Assembly (NCBI RefSeq): GCF_001446935.1
Contig: NZ_LKKK01000016.1
Location: forward strand, 111,353 to 175,352
DNA: 64,000 nucleotides
From: Pseudomonas sp. TTU2014-080ASC
Lineage (GTDB): Bacteria; Pseudomonadota; Gammaproteobacteria; Pseudomonadales; Pseudomonadaceae
Direction: 5' to 3'
Both the position numbers and the translations under genes were made by a program. Below the pieces are notes generated by a model. It was given only the letters and a program-made list of their open reading frames with translations. It searched no databases and was not told the DNA's origin. Positions 17,394-25,273 of this stretch are shown piece by piece (position 1 is the stretch's first letter; each line of letters starts with the position of its first letter).

Positions 17394-20300
17394 TACAGTT
17401 TTCCTTCGGCTTCGATCTGGCGGGATAGGGTTTTCAGACGACCAGTAGAACTATCCAGAACCTTCACTTGGACAGTCGCCTGATTAGCTGGTGCTTCAAG
17501 TGCTAGGTTGAGCTGGTCAATAGTACGTTGCATTTCGCTCAGGGCTTTTTGCGAACTGCCGCGTAGAGCATCACGCAGCTGCTGGATGGCGCTGCACAGA
17601 TTCTCCTCGGTAGCTTTGCGCTGCTGGGACTTCTTGAAGTCAGGTCTAATGGCACCCCAGAAGGCCTTGCCAATAGAGACAGCCACAGAAAAAAGAGCGA
17701 CTCCGGTGAGCCACAAGCTGGCTCCTCCGGTGAAAGGTGCCACTGCGATGCCGACAAGGCCACCCAGTAATCCAGCGACCTTAATGCCGTTGTCGATTTT
17801 TATTTTGAGGTTGAGCTTCTCGTTGAGCTGTGCGCTACTGAGTTTCTCAAAACTGCTGGTCAGCTCTGTAGCATGCTCTTCGAAACGTTTGAGGATGTCT
17901 TCGGCGGCTTGCTGGAACTTGCTAACCTCCGCGCCAATTACACTGGGGAGTTGCTGGCCCAAGTGTTTTTGTTGGATTTCGAGTTCGTTGCGCAATGCTT
18001 CCTTGAATACATCATTGCTAATGTCCTTCGCTATGCGCGCATAGATGTTGTTGCGCACTGTGCTGGCGAAGTCGTCAATCAAAGTTTCGCTGCAAGACTT
18101 CACGCGTTGTTTTAGCGCCTGAAAGCTACTGTTCAACTGGCTCTTGGCGCTTTGCCCTTCCCGGGAGAGCTCTTCTTCTAGCGTGGCCAGAGCCTGTTGA
18201 ACTCCAGATAGAGCTTGGCTGGTGTGATCGAGCGTCTCCTTGGCCTTGTTGAAGTTTGCCCGAGTGATCTTGTCTTGAGCGTCCTGGAGCAACTGGTCGC
18301 TGAGCAATTGCAGAAAGGCACGCACACGGGATTTTTCCAGCAGTTCGTCAGCGCTGAAGTCCGTAAGGCTCTTGTCGCGATCTCTGGCGTTCTTCGACCC
18401 TGGGGCGAAGTGTTCCGTCGAAACCAAGAACGCTGGTCGTGCGGTGAGCGGGAAGACTTCTCGGTAGTGCTTGCCGAGTTGCTCGCGCATTTTATCGTTC
18501 AGCCCGGCCAGGCTGGTATTTTCGTCGTCGGAAATTAGTGGCCGGCCAATCAGGGACTGCTTGGGGTTGGTGATCTTCTTGTTGAAGATTGTCCATACTT
18601 CGGTTTGCGTACCCAGATGTTGCTTGATCTTCTCCAGCGTGCCTTGGCGCTGCTGGTCCCCGGTTTGTGGGGGGGCAGGCTGGTTGGTGACGTAGAACAC
18701 CGCGTGCGCGGTTTGTACAGCGCGCCCTATCTCGCTGAGCACCAAGCCTTCTTTGCCTTCGATGCCGGGCACATCCAATAGGGCAAAAGGCTGGCCGTTC
18801 AGTTCGAGATCATAACGTTGTGTCTTACGTGTGAAGTCGGCTCTGCCGTCACCGATGATTTCACCGTCGGCCTGTTTCTCCAGCTCAACCAGTAGCTGTG
18901 CCAATTGATTTTCATGTTCCTGGCGTTGCTGAACGAGGATTTTTTGTTTGTGCTCGGCTTCTGCCTGTTGGGCGACAAGAATTGCGCTAGCGTTGTCGCG
19001 TGCCGCGACGACTTCGTCCAGTTGCTTCTCCAGCGCGAGACGCTCTTTACTAGCCTGCTGCTCTTCGGCGCGGAGGACCAATTCCGTTTTGTTACGCGCC
19101 TCGGTGGCTTCCGAGAGTGTTGCGGTAGCTTGATCTAGCTCGATTTCTTCCGGCATTTTTCGGAGCAGGTTCAACAGTTTCTGCCAGAGAGAGGCGTTCT
19201 TTTTGCGTTCGGCGAGAAGCGCTTGGAGCTGAGTGACCGCATCAAGGGCACTGCCGTGGAGCTGCTCATGCTGCTGGAGTTGGCTGCCAAGATGCTGTAT
19301 CAGCGCGGTGCTGCGGGCGCTGGCCTGGTCTAAAGCTGCTAGTGCTTTCGAGTGTGGTTGTTCGTATTGCTGCAGCGTGTCACTCAGCTTCTTCGCTAAT
19401 TCTTCGAGCTGAGAATCGGTTTGTGTAATGATCAGTTGCAGGTTCTGCAGGCTTTCCTCGCTCAGCTTGTACTGGCTTTTCAGGTCGCGGAACGCCTGTT
19501 GGCTAGCGAGCTTCGTGGGTTCCTGCAGCAGAATGCGCAAGGTCTCGATGATAGTCGATTTACCCGCTCCGGTTTCGCCATAGAAGGCGATGGTGAAAGT
19601 ATTCCACTCAGCATTCTTTTGCAGTTCGGCTAGTTGTTTCTCCAACGCGGTTTGGTGTTGGGTGAGTAGCAAGTGAGCATCGCTTTTCGCCTGGGCCAGA
19701 GCAGGATCGTCAGACTGTACGCTCAATGAATCGATGATGCAGACCAATTCCTTGTTGATGTGTTGGTAAATGTCGCTAGGAGTCTTCAAATCAAGCGTCG
19801 TCATTAGGGGCTCTACGAATATTTGTTCTGGCTGGGAAGTATCTGTAGTTGTGGCGTAGACAGGTTCTTGCTCAGGCTCTGTGAAGTTTTTTATCGAGGC
19901 TTTGAACTTGGTTTTGTTTAGCACATCCGGCAACCGCTCCCAATAATGGGTATGGCCGAAGTCTTCCATTTCCACGCTCTCGAAATGCTCGACCTCGTTA
20001 CGCCCCAAGCAGGTCTCTCCCCAATTCAGCAGAAGGGTGCGGTCTGCCTTTGAGTAAGCGTTGATTAGTCGCCCCTGGAGCAGGCCACGCATTTGTCGTG
20101 CTTCGTCAGGGGTCACTTCTACGGCAGCGGCCATCAGCAATACATCATTGATCGCTAGTCGCTGCCTCTTGGTAAAGGTTTTCAGGCTGTTGATGACCAA
20201 TCGGCCGCCGAGCGAGTGGCCGATCAGGTTGACTGTGTCGATTTGAGGGTGGTTGTGGTGCAGGTATTCACTCAACTGCTCAAGCAATAAGGCCCCCATT

Positions 20301-20647
20301 CGTTCTGCCCGAGAACGAGCGTCGGTAAAGTTTTTCCTCCGATCTTTGGTGAAAGTACCTACAAGGCTCGAATAACTCATAGGGGCCGTTAGGCCGCCGC
20401 TTAACATCAGCGAAAGACCTGCAGTGCCAAATCCCAAGAGTGACGACTTGTCGAAATGGAGATAGTGATTCGAGGGCCAGAACGCAAAGATATTGGTGTA
20501 GTGTCGAAGCTGGCCGGGAATTTTTTCGAGTAGGATTTGTTGATCCTCGTCACCATGCCCAGCGCTGTAGCCGTGAATGAAGACATTGGCTTCTGTCGCA
20601 CTTGGATTACCAACGCGGGCAGCCCGAAAGTTGAAGGCATTGGACAT
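17393..20647 (-). CDS. alpha/beta-hydrolase fused to dynamin-like GTPase (LeoBC-like)
   Basis: A 1084-residue fusion protein. Residues about 20-250 are an alpha/beta hydrolase: nucleophile elbow GHSLGG (Ser145), candidate acid Asp202 and candidate His at 232 or 234. A GTPase follows with P-loop GETGAGKST (357-365), G3 DVPG (625-628) and NKK near 689-691. Between P-loop and G3 lies about 220 residues of predicted coiled coil. The C-terminal part has a glycine-rich hydrophobic hairpin (around 950-1005), a likely membrane paddle. The ATG at 20647 has an AGGGA site. It is coupled to leoA and probably the LeoBC partner of an Eleos-type system. Confidence 0.7.
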   Translation of the reverse strand: MSNAFNFRAARVGNPSATEANVFIHGYSAGHGDEDQQILLEKIPGQLRHYTNIFAFWPSNHYLHFDKSSLLGFGTAGLSLMLSGGLTAPMSYSSLVGTFTKDRRKNFTDARSRAERMGALLLEQLSEYLHHNHPQIDTVNLIGHSLGGRLVINSLKTFTKRQRLAINDVLLMAAAVEVTPDEARQMRGLLQGRLINAYSKADRTLLLNWGETCLGRNEVEHFESVEMEDFGHTHYWERLPDVLNKTKFKASIKNFTEPEQEPVYATTTDTSQPEQIFVEPLMTTLDLKTPSDIYQHINKELVCIIDSLSVQSDDPALAQAKSDAHLLLTQHQTALEKQLAELQKNAEWNTFTIAFYGETGAGKSTIIETLRILLQEPTKLASQQAFRDLKSQYKLSEESLQNLQLIITQTDSQLEELAKKLSDTLQQYEQPHSKALAALDQASARSTALIQHLGSQLQQHEQLHGSALDAVTQLQALLAERKKNASLWQKLLNLLRKMPEEIELDQATATLSEATEARNKTELVLRAEEQQASKERLALEKQLDEVVAARDNASAILVAQQAEAEHKQKILVQQRQEHENQLAQLLVELEKQADGEIIGDGRADFTRKTQRYDLELNGQPFALLDVPGIEGKEGLVLSEIGRAVQTAHAVFYVTNQPAPPQTGDQQRQGTLEKIKQHLGTQTEVWTIFNKKITNPKQSLIGRPLISDDENTSLAGLNDKMREQLGKHYREVFPLTARPAFLVSTEHFAPGSKNARDRDKSLTDFSADELLEKSRVRAFLQLLSDQLLQDAQDKITRANFNKAKETLDHTSQALSGVQQALATLEEELSREGQSAKSQLNSSFQALKQRVKSCSETLIDDFASTVRNNIYARIAKDISNDVFKEALRNELEIQQKHLGQQLPSVIGAEVSKFQQAAEDILKRFEEHATELTSSFEKLSSAQLNEKLNLKIKIDNGIKVAGLLGGLVGIAVAPFTGGASLWLTGVALFSVAVSIGKAFWGAIRPDFKKSQQRKATEENLCSAIQQLRDALRGSSQKALSEMQRTIDQLNLALEAPANQATVQVKVLDSSTGRLKTLSRQIEAEGKL

Positions 20648-20667
20648 CTTATTTCCCTGAATTAGAG

Positions 20668-20937
20668 TTAAAGCCAACGCCTAGCGACGATGGTGATCAA
20701 ATGCAGACACAAGCCAGCGGCGGCGAATACGGCGATGATCTTGGCAGTGACTAGAAAGAAACCCTGTAAACCGCTGAAAAGAAAACCAACGACCAAGCCT
20801 AGGACGGCGATAAGGGCGGCCATCAAGAACAGGCCTATGTAGGGGCGTAATAACCTCGATGCTGCTCCGCGCTCGATAAGACTTGCAGCGGCACCAAGCA
20901 AGATGAGGAAAACTATAATGCCAACAACGATACCCAT
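20668..20937 (-). CDS. 89-aa three-helix membrane protein
   Basis: A small integral membrane protein with three hydrophobic segments (about residues 2-20, 33-55 and 60-85) joined by short charged loops. I do not recognise a family. It lies 57 bases after the WYL regulator and 20 bases before the hydrolase-GTPase gene, on the same strand, so it is almost certainly in the operon. It may anchor or regulate the GTPases at the membrane, or be a pore-forming effector; this is inference. Confidence 0.65.
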   Translation of the reverse strand: MGIVVGIIVFLILLGAAASLIERGAASRLLRPYIGLFLMAALIAVLGLVVGFLFSGLQGFFLVTAKIIAVFAAAGLCLHLITIVARRWL

Positions 20938-20994
20938 GAACCTGCTGACTCCTTGATAAGGTTTAAGTACATCGCCTTAGCTGCGCGGTTACAC

Positions 20995-21999
20995 TTACTG
21001 TTCATAAAGCGCCCCCACTTTGCTAGCTCTGTATCGAATTGTTTGAGCCCAGGTTAGGGGTTCATGCACCCTCACGTTTTCCCCTAACCCAAACACCCAC
21101 CAAAGTGTCTCCTGATCATCCGGCACGATGGCACGCAGGCGCGTCCAATCGCTATTGGCAAGCGGCTCCAGACTTTGCTGCGAGCTTAATGGCGTCTCGC
21201 TGAGCAACCAGGCAATCTGCGGCGATACATCAGCGACCAGCTCTACCTGCTCAATAGGTGCAGTGGTGTTGAGCTCTTGGCGGATGTAAATGTCGATCTC
21301 GAAGTCATCATGGGCACGGGCTGCTGCATTCAAGCACTCAGCCTGACGGATGCGGTGCAGAGCGAACTGTCGCAGGTCGTCATAACCGTCAACGCTGCCG
21401 ATCAGGTAGCTGATAGCGTGGCGCGAAACTACTCCGGCGGGGTGGATCAATAGCTGCTTGAGCTCAGTTTTGCTACGGCTCAGGTAATTGATTTGCAGCT
21501 GTTTGTGTTCCAGCAGAGCGGTGGAGGTCTGCTCCCAGACATGCGAGGCGATCTGTGCAGGTTGCAAGGACTTGCCATTGGGGTGTGCTCGCACCCTACG
21601 AGCCCAGTGTGCAAGACCGTTGTGTTCCATGCTGTTGAGGCAATCGTGGGCCTTGCGGAACTCAGGGCCGAGCTGATCCAGCATGCTTTGTGGTAGCAGT
21701 GACTGCAGATGGCGTTCCGCGAGATACAACGCCAGCGCCACGGGTGGGGTTATGGCTGACAGATCAACGCGTGCTTTCTGTGCCAGACTCCAACGAAATG
21801 GCGCGACGCTTTCGTCGCACTGCAAAGCAAAAGGGATGGAGAGTCGCTCAAGGTCACGTTGAACTGTTCGTAGGCTGACCGGAAAACCACAGTCTTTGAG
21901 CTTTTCCTGCAGGATCGGAGTGGCAATACGAGCTGGCTCTCGGGGGATCAGACGCAGCAGAGCTATGAGCCTGAGCAATGTATCCTTCGCTTCTGACAT
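20995..21999 (-). CDS. WYL-domain transcriptional regulator
   Basis: A 334-residue protein with an N-terminal winged helix (LRTVQRDLERLSIPF around residues 43-57) and a central WYL domain (LLEHKQLQINYLSR and HPAGVVSRHAISYLIGSVDGY). Such regulators sit at the head of many anti-phage operons (CapW/BrxR type), where they repress until a nucleic-acid ligand binds; that role here is inference. It is the first gene of the minus-strand operon that includes the two GTPase genes. Confidence 0.85.
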   Translation of the reverse strand: MSEAKDTLLRLIALLRLIPREPARIATPILQEKLKDCGFPVSLRTVQRDLERLSIPFALQCDESVAPFRWSLAQKARVDLSAITPPVALALYLAERHLQSLLPQSMLDQLGPEFRKAHDCLNSMEHNGLAHWARRVRAHPNGKSLQPAQIASHVWEQTSTALLEHKQLQINYLSRSKTELKQLLIHPAGVVSRHAISYLIGSVDGYDDLRQFALHRIRQAECLNAAARAHDDFEIDIYIRQELNTTAPIEQVELVADVSPQIAWLLSETPLSSQQSLEPLANSDWTRLRAIVPDDQETLWWVFGLGENVRVHEPLTWAQTIRYRASKVGALYEQ

Positions 22000-22492
22000 G
22001 CTTACTTCCTGTCATGTTTCAGAGGGGCTTTGGCGTCACTTGTATTATGGCGAACTTACCTGGACTCATGGCAGTTTGCCACCCATCGATAGACGACCAC
22101 AAGGTAGGGTACGAATAGCTAGGGCCTCCAGGCGAGTTGCTTGGTGTGTCATGAGATTAGGCGAGCGGCAATGTGGGCAGTGATCGGAACTGCATTTTGG
22201 CGGACTCCCCTCGTCGTACATAGCCGACGACCATTGCCAGCCAAAGCGGAGGAAGCAATGGGTCATAGCCTTTCGCATTCGCCGGATACTCTTTGTGGAG
22301 GGATAGAGTAGATAGTACACAGCCACGGCGTCAGATCCTGTCGCGAACATGTGAGCGAGCCTCAAGGCTTATCCAGCTCAAAACTCAATGCACTCGTAGG
22401 CTTAACTTTGGGTGTTGCTGGAAATCGATATGGATGGGTTCTGTTCAATCACAAGCCCACTAATGGGCTACCAATAATTAGTGAACTTCTTC
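22000..22492. other. intergenic region, no convincing gene
   Basis: This 493-base stretch upstream of the WYL operon must hold its promoter. Short frames exist on both strands (for example 22066-22365 minus), but none has a recognisable domain or ribosome site. It ends at the left inverted repeat of the IS element. Confidence 0.5.
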
Positions 22493-22560
22493 TGTTGTGG
22501 CTCAATGATTCTGGACTCCCCGATAGGGCGTTAAGCTTCGCCCAACAATGAGGTTTTTAC

Positions 22561-22860
22561 ATGACCAGAAGATCATTCAGCACTGATTTCAAACTCGAAG
22601 CAGCCAGCCTAGTTGTGGATCAGAGCTATTCAATTCCAGGAGCCTGCAAGTCGATTGGCGTAGGCCCAACAGCGTTACATCGTTGGGTGGAACAGTTACG
22701 CGGAGGGCGTGGCGGCACAACACCCACACGCACTAAGGCCCTGACTCCCGAGCAAAAGCGCATACAAGACCTAGAGGCCAAGGTGCGGCGTTTGGAAAGG
22801 GAGAAAGAAATCCTAAAAAAGGCTACCGCTGTCTTAATGTCGGACTTCCTCGATCAGTAA
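22561..22860 (+). CDS. IS3-family transposase OrfA
   Basis: A 99-residue helix-turn-helix OrfA. Residues 1-55 carry the DNA-binding part (SFSTDFKLEAASLVV, then GVGPTALHRWVEQ), and a leucine-zipper-like tail (RIQDLEAKVRRLEREKEILKK) follows. It is intact. In active elements a programmed frameshift joins it to OrfB; here OrfB is broken, so only OrfA could be made, which often acts as a repressor of transposition. Confidence 0.9.
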   Translation: MTRRSFSTDFKLEAASLVVDQSYSIPGACKSIGVGPTALHRWVEQLRGGRGGTTPTRTKALTPEQKRIQDLEAKVRRLEREKEILKKATAVLMSDFLDQ

Positions 22861-23695
22861 GCCTGATTGATGCATTGGGCGAGCGGTATCCACAAGCCGA
22901 GCTATGCCGCGTATTTGGCGTAAATCGCAAAGATGTCTGTGACGCCTGCACGCGGTGGCGTCTGGTAGATCATCGGCGGATTCTCTGTTTCAGTTGGCCG
23001 CTAAGTTTCATCTGCAAAACCGTGGTTCTGCGGGGACGAGAACATTATTGGCAGCGCTGCGAATCCAGGGCGTGCAGGTGGGGCGGTTTTTGGCTGGGCG
23101 CTTAATGAAAGAGACTCGCTTGTTCAGTACACAATCCCGCAAGCATCGGTACCACAGAGCTGATAGTGAGAGCGCCATCGCAACTAACGTACTGGATCGG
23201 CAGTTCACGGTGAGCAAGCCCAATCAAGTGTGTTGCGGAGACGTAACCTGCATCTGGGCGGGCAATCGTTGGATCGACCTAGCTGCTGTTATGGATTTTT
23301 ATGCGCGCAGCATTGTAGGTTAGGCGCTCTCAAATCGACCAGATTCGCAACTTACAACACGGGCCTTGTGCGTGGCCTTTGAGTCCCTAGGCTGTCCACA
23401 GCAACTGATGTTTCACTCAGACCAAGGTATCCATTACACCAGCATCGAATTCCGGCACATGTTGTGGCTCTACAGAATGAAGCAGAGCATGAGCCGTCGT
23501 GGCAATTGATGGGATAACGCGCCCATGGAACGGTTCTTCAGAAGCCTAAAGACGGAGTGGAGCAAAGCATGGCTATACCAAGGGCAGGCTGAGGCGGATG
23601 TACTGCTTTGCCTGACGCACTACTACAACCATAAGCGGCCACACAGCTTTAACGGATACAAGACACCAATGGATGCTGAATCACTGGCCGGATAA
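22842..23695 (+). pseudogene. IS3-family transposase OrfB (frameshift and stops)
   Basis: The DDE integrase is spread over two frames. It starts as SLIDALGERYPQAELCRVFGVNR, shifts frame near 22985, and is then interrupted by TAG after DFYARSIVG and by TGA after SRRGN. The catalytic residues are still readable (GDVTCIW, FHSDQGIHYTS, MERFFRSLK), and the tail THYYNHKRPHSFNGY is typical. The stops look like single-base changes of Trp and Cys codons. It cannot give a full transposase. Confidence 0.85.
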
Positions 23696-23795
23696 ACACT
23701 AAACCAGTGTTCAGAACTCGTTGACCACAACAACCACATCTCAAAACTATCTGAACGGGAAAATTATTGCCCTGGCGGCAAAAGATGATTCAACC

Positions 23796-24122
23796 ATGAG
23801 ATTTTCACTTTAAATATTGTTCTCTTTGTTCTCGCTCCATGCCGTGTCTCACGAATATGAACCCGGCCAGGTGTGGGAATATAAAACCCGCCTTAAAGAG
23901 CCTGCCTCCACAGTCACAATTCTAAAAATTGAACACTACGATGACTTGGGAGATGTCGTTCACATCAGCCTCAATGACATCAAAATCACTAATCCCTTAA
24001 AGGGCAATGTTGTTACCTCTGTTCCCCGCATGCCATTCATTCAATCAGCATTGGACGCCAGCGTGACAAGGCTGAAAACAGAAACAGCTGTGCCTGACTT
24101 TGAAGAGGGTTACAACGCTTGA
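23796..24122 (+). pseudogene. exported hypothetical protein with a stop in its signal peptide
   Basis: From the ATG at 23796 the frame reads MRFSL, stop, then ILFSLFSLHAVSHEYEPGQ. This looks like a signal peptide broken by TAA. The remaining about 100 residues (HEYEPGQVWEYKTR to PDFEEGYNA) look like a real small periplasmic protein. Restart at a TTG at 23817 is possible but has no ribosome site. The 3' end may also be shifted, since one added base after codon GCT would extend the frame as WKE. Function unknown. It lies just right of the IS element. Confidence 0.45.
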
Positions 24123-24435
24123 AGGAGTGCCGATTAAGTAGGCCACGCGAGTGCATTCAAGATACCGGTTACAAAAGCCTTACTAGGAATAATCACTAAC
24201 GCAAACTGGGTTGAAGAAGAGTGATTTTGCCGTTGATTTAACGGCATTTGGATATCCGAGCAGAATCGCGGGGGATGTGAAGCAACTCGCCATCTGACTA
24301 GTGATGAGCATTGGCAGTAAACACCATGCGCATCCCCCCCTACAGTTCGCGGCTAAAGCTACTAGAAGAGGGGGCAAGTATTTAACTGAAGGAGCGGCGT
24401 GAGCCACCAATGGCCTTAAACACGGTTGGACGCTC
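24123..24435. other. intergenic region with weak hairpin
   Basis: No gene is supported here. A 7-bp stem (TGCCGTT / AACGGCA, 24228-24246) is followed by TTT. A minus-strand frame over 24183-24497 lacks a recognisable domain and overlaps the end of the secreted-protein gene. This stretch separates the accessory island from the steroid cluster. Confidence 0.4.
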
Positions 24436-25188
24436 TTATATCCCCTGCCCTTCACTGCTTTGCAGAATGAGCAGTTCCTGAAGATCCAGCACAACACGGC
24501 TCAGGTAAAACTCGACACCGGTTTGCAAGCGACTATCCGGACTGATCAGTTGGCTGCGGACAAACCTGTATTGCGCGTTCGTTTTTCCCAGAAATTCGCT
24601 GTGCTCGGGCAGCTCAGCTTGCAACACCTTAAAGCGCTGATCGATTACGGCCACCAACGCCTCCCGCTCGGGGACAGATAACGTCGGCGTTGCGGCTGCC
24701 ACCTTGGGAGCGTGCCGGATCTGGTAATCCAGGTGCAGGCGGGACAAGTCGTGGCTTTGCTCGCTGAGCATCAGGGTAAGATTGCTCAATTGCGCACGGG
24801 ATGTGGCGAAGGCGCTAGCCGCAGCTTCGCGCAGCTTCTTTTGCTCAATCAGAAGCGCCGACAACAACTCCGGGGATCGCTCGCGCTGCGCAGATGGCAA
24901 CGCTTCCAACTGCGCCAGCAAGGCTTTTATCTGGGCCAAAGGCTGCGTCTGATCAGCTGGCTGCCCCTGATGAGCCATGCACATTTCGAGGGTATAGAGA
25001 CTTGAGTAGGCAGATGTCAGGCTCCGCTCGTCCCGGGAACGCTGATCGGTGTTGAAGTACGCCAGGGCGCTGGCCCCGAGCAAATCAGTTTGGCTGATCA
25101 CCTCACTGAGTTTTTGTGCACTGCTATCGTTGCCCCATACAGCAAAGCTCAACAACCAAAGAACGACTCCCAGCAGAACATTACGCAT
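24436..25188 (-). CDS. secreted helical protein of unknown function
   Basis: A 250-residue protein with a clear Sec signal peptide (MRNVLLGVVLWLLSFAVWG, cleavage near residue 19). The mature part is nearly all helical, rich in Leu, Gln and Ala, with heptad-like stretches. No family recognised. The ATG at 25188 is chosen because AGGAAG lies 6 bases upstream; earlier in-frame starts are poorly placed. It is the last gene of the minus-strand steroid operon, 85 bases after the Kst4D-like gene, and has an AANAANAA motif ahead of its start. A periplasmic role in steroid handling is possible but unproven. Confidence 0.7.
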   Translation of the reverse strand: MRNVLLGVVLWLLSFAVWGNDSSAQKLSEVISQTDLLGASALAYFNTDQRSRDERSLTSAYSSLYTLEMCMAHQGQPADQTQPLAQIKALLAQLEALPSAQRERSPELLSALLIEQKKLREAAASAFATSRAQLSNLTLMLSEQSHDLSRLHLDYQIRHAPKVAAATPTLSVPEREALVAVIDQRFKVLQAELPEHSEFLGKTNAQYRFVRSQLISPDSRLQTGVEFYLSRVVLDLQELLILQSSEGQGI

Positions 25189-25200
25189 AGTCATCTTCCT

Positions 25201-25212
25201 GTTTTTATTGTT
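25201..25212 (-). promoter_or_regulatory. candidate Hfq/Crc site (CA motif)
   Basis: On the coding strand AACAATAAAAAC lies 12-23 bases upstream of the start at 25188. It contains AACAATAA, a full match to the AANAANAA consensus bound by Hfq-Crc in Pseudomonas. The same 12-mer precedes kshA. Confidence 0.55.
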
Positions 25213-25273
25213 ATGGAGGCCTGAAAAGTCAGCGCGACACCGCCCAGTCATCAACAGGTGTCAGCGAGGCCAT

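Larger units (their letters stand above)
22493..23732 (+). mobile_element. degenerate IS3-family insertion sequence
   Basis: A 1240-base IS3-type element with two transposase frames. I find imperfect terminal inverted repeats of about 24 bases: the left end begins TGTTGTGGCTCAATGATTCTGG, and the right end read inward begins TGTTGTGGTCAACGAGTTCTG. No target-site duplication is evident beside the ends. orfA is intact, but orfB has a frameshift and two in-frame stops, so the copy is dead unless helped in trans. Confidence 0.8.

Noticed and set aside
22066..22365. 99-codon minus-strand frame with a CPHC motif
   Set aside because: No ribosome site and no family recognised; could be a gene fragment, but there is not enough to call it.
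24183..24497. 104-codon minus-strand frame
   Set aside because: Overlaps the end of the secreted-protein gene and has no domain or ribosome site.
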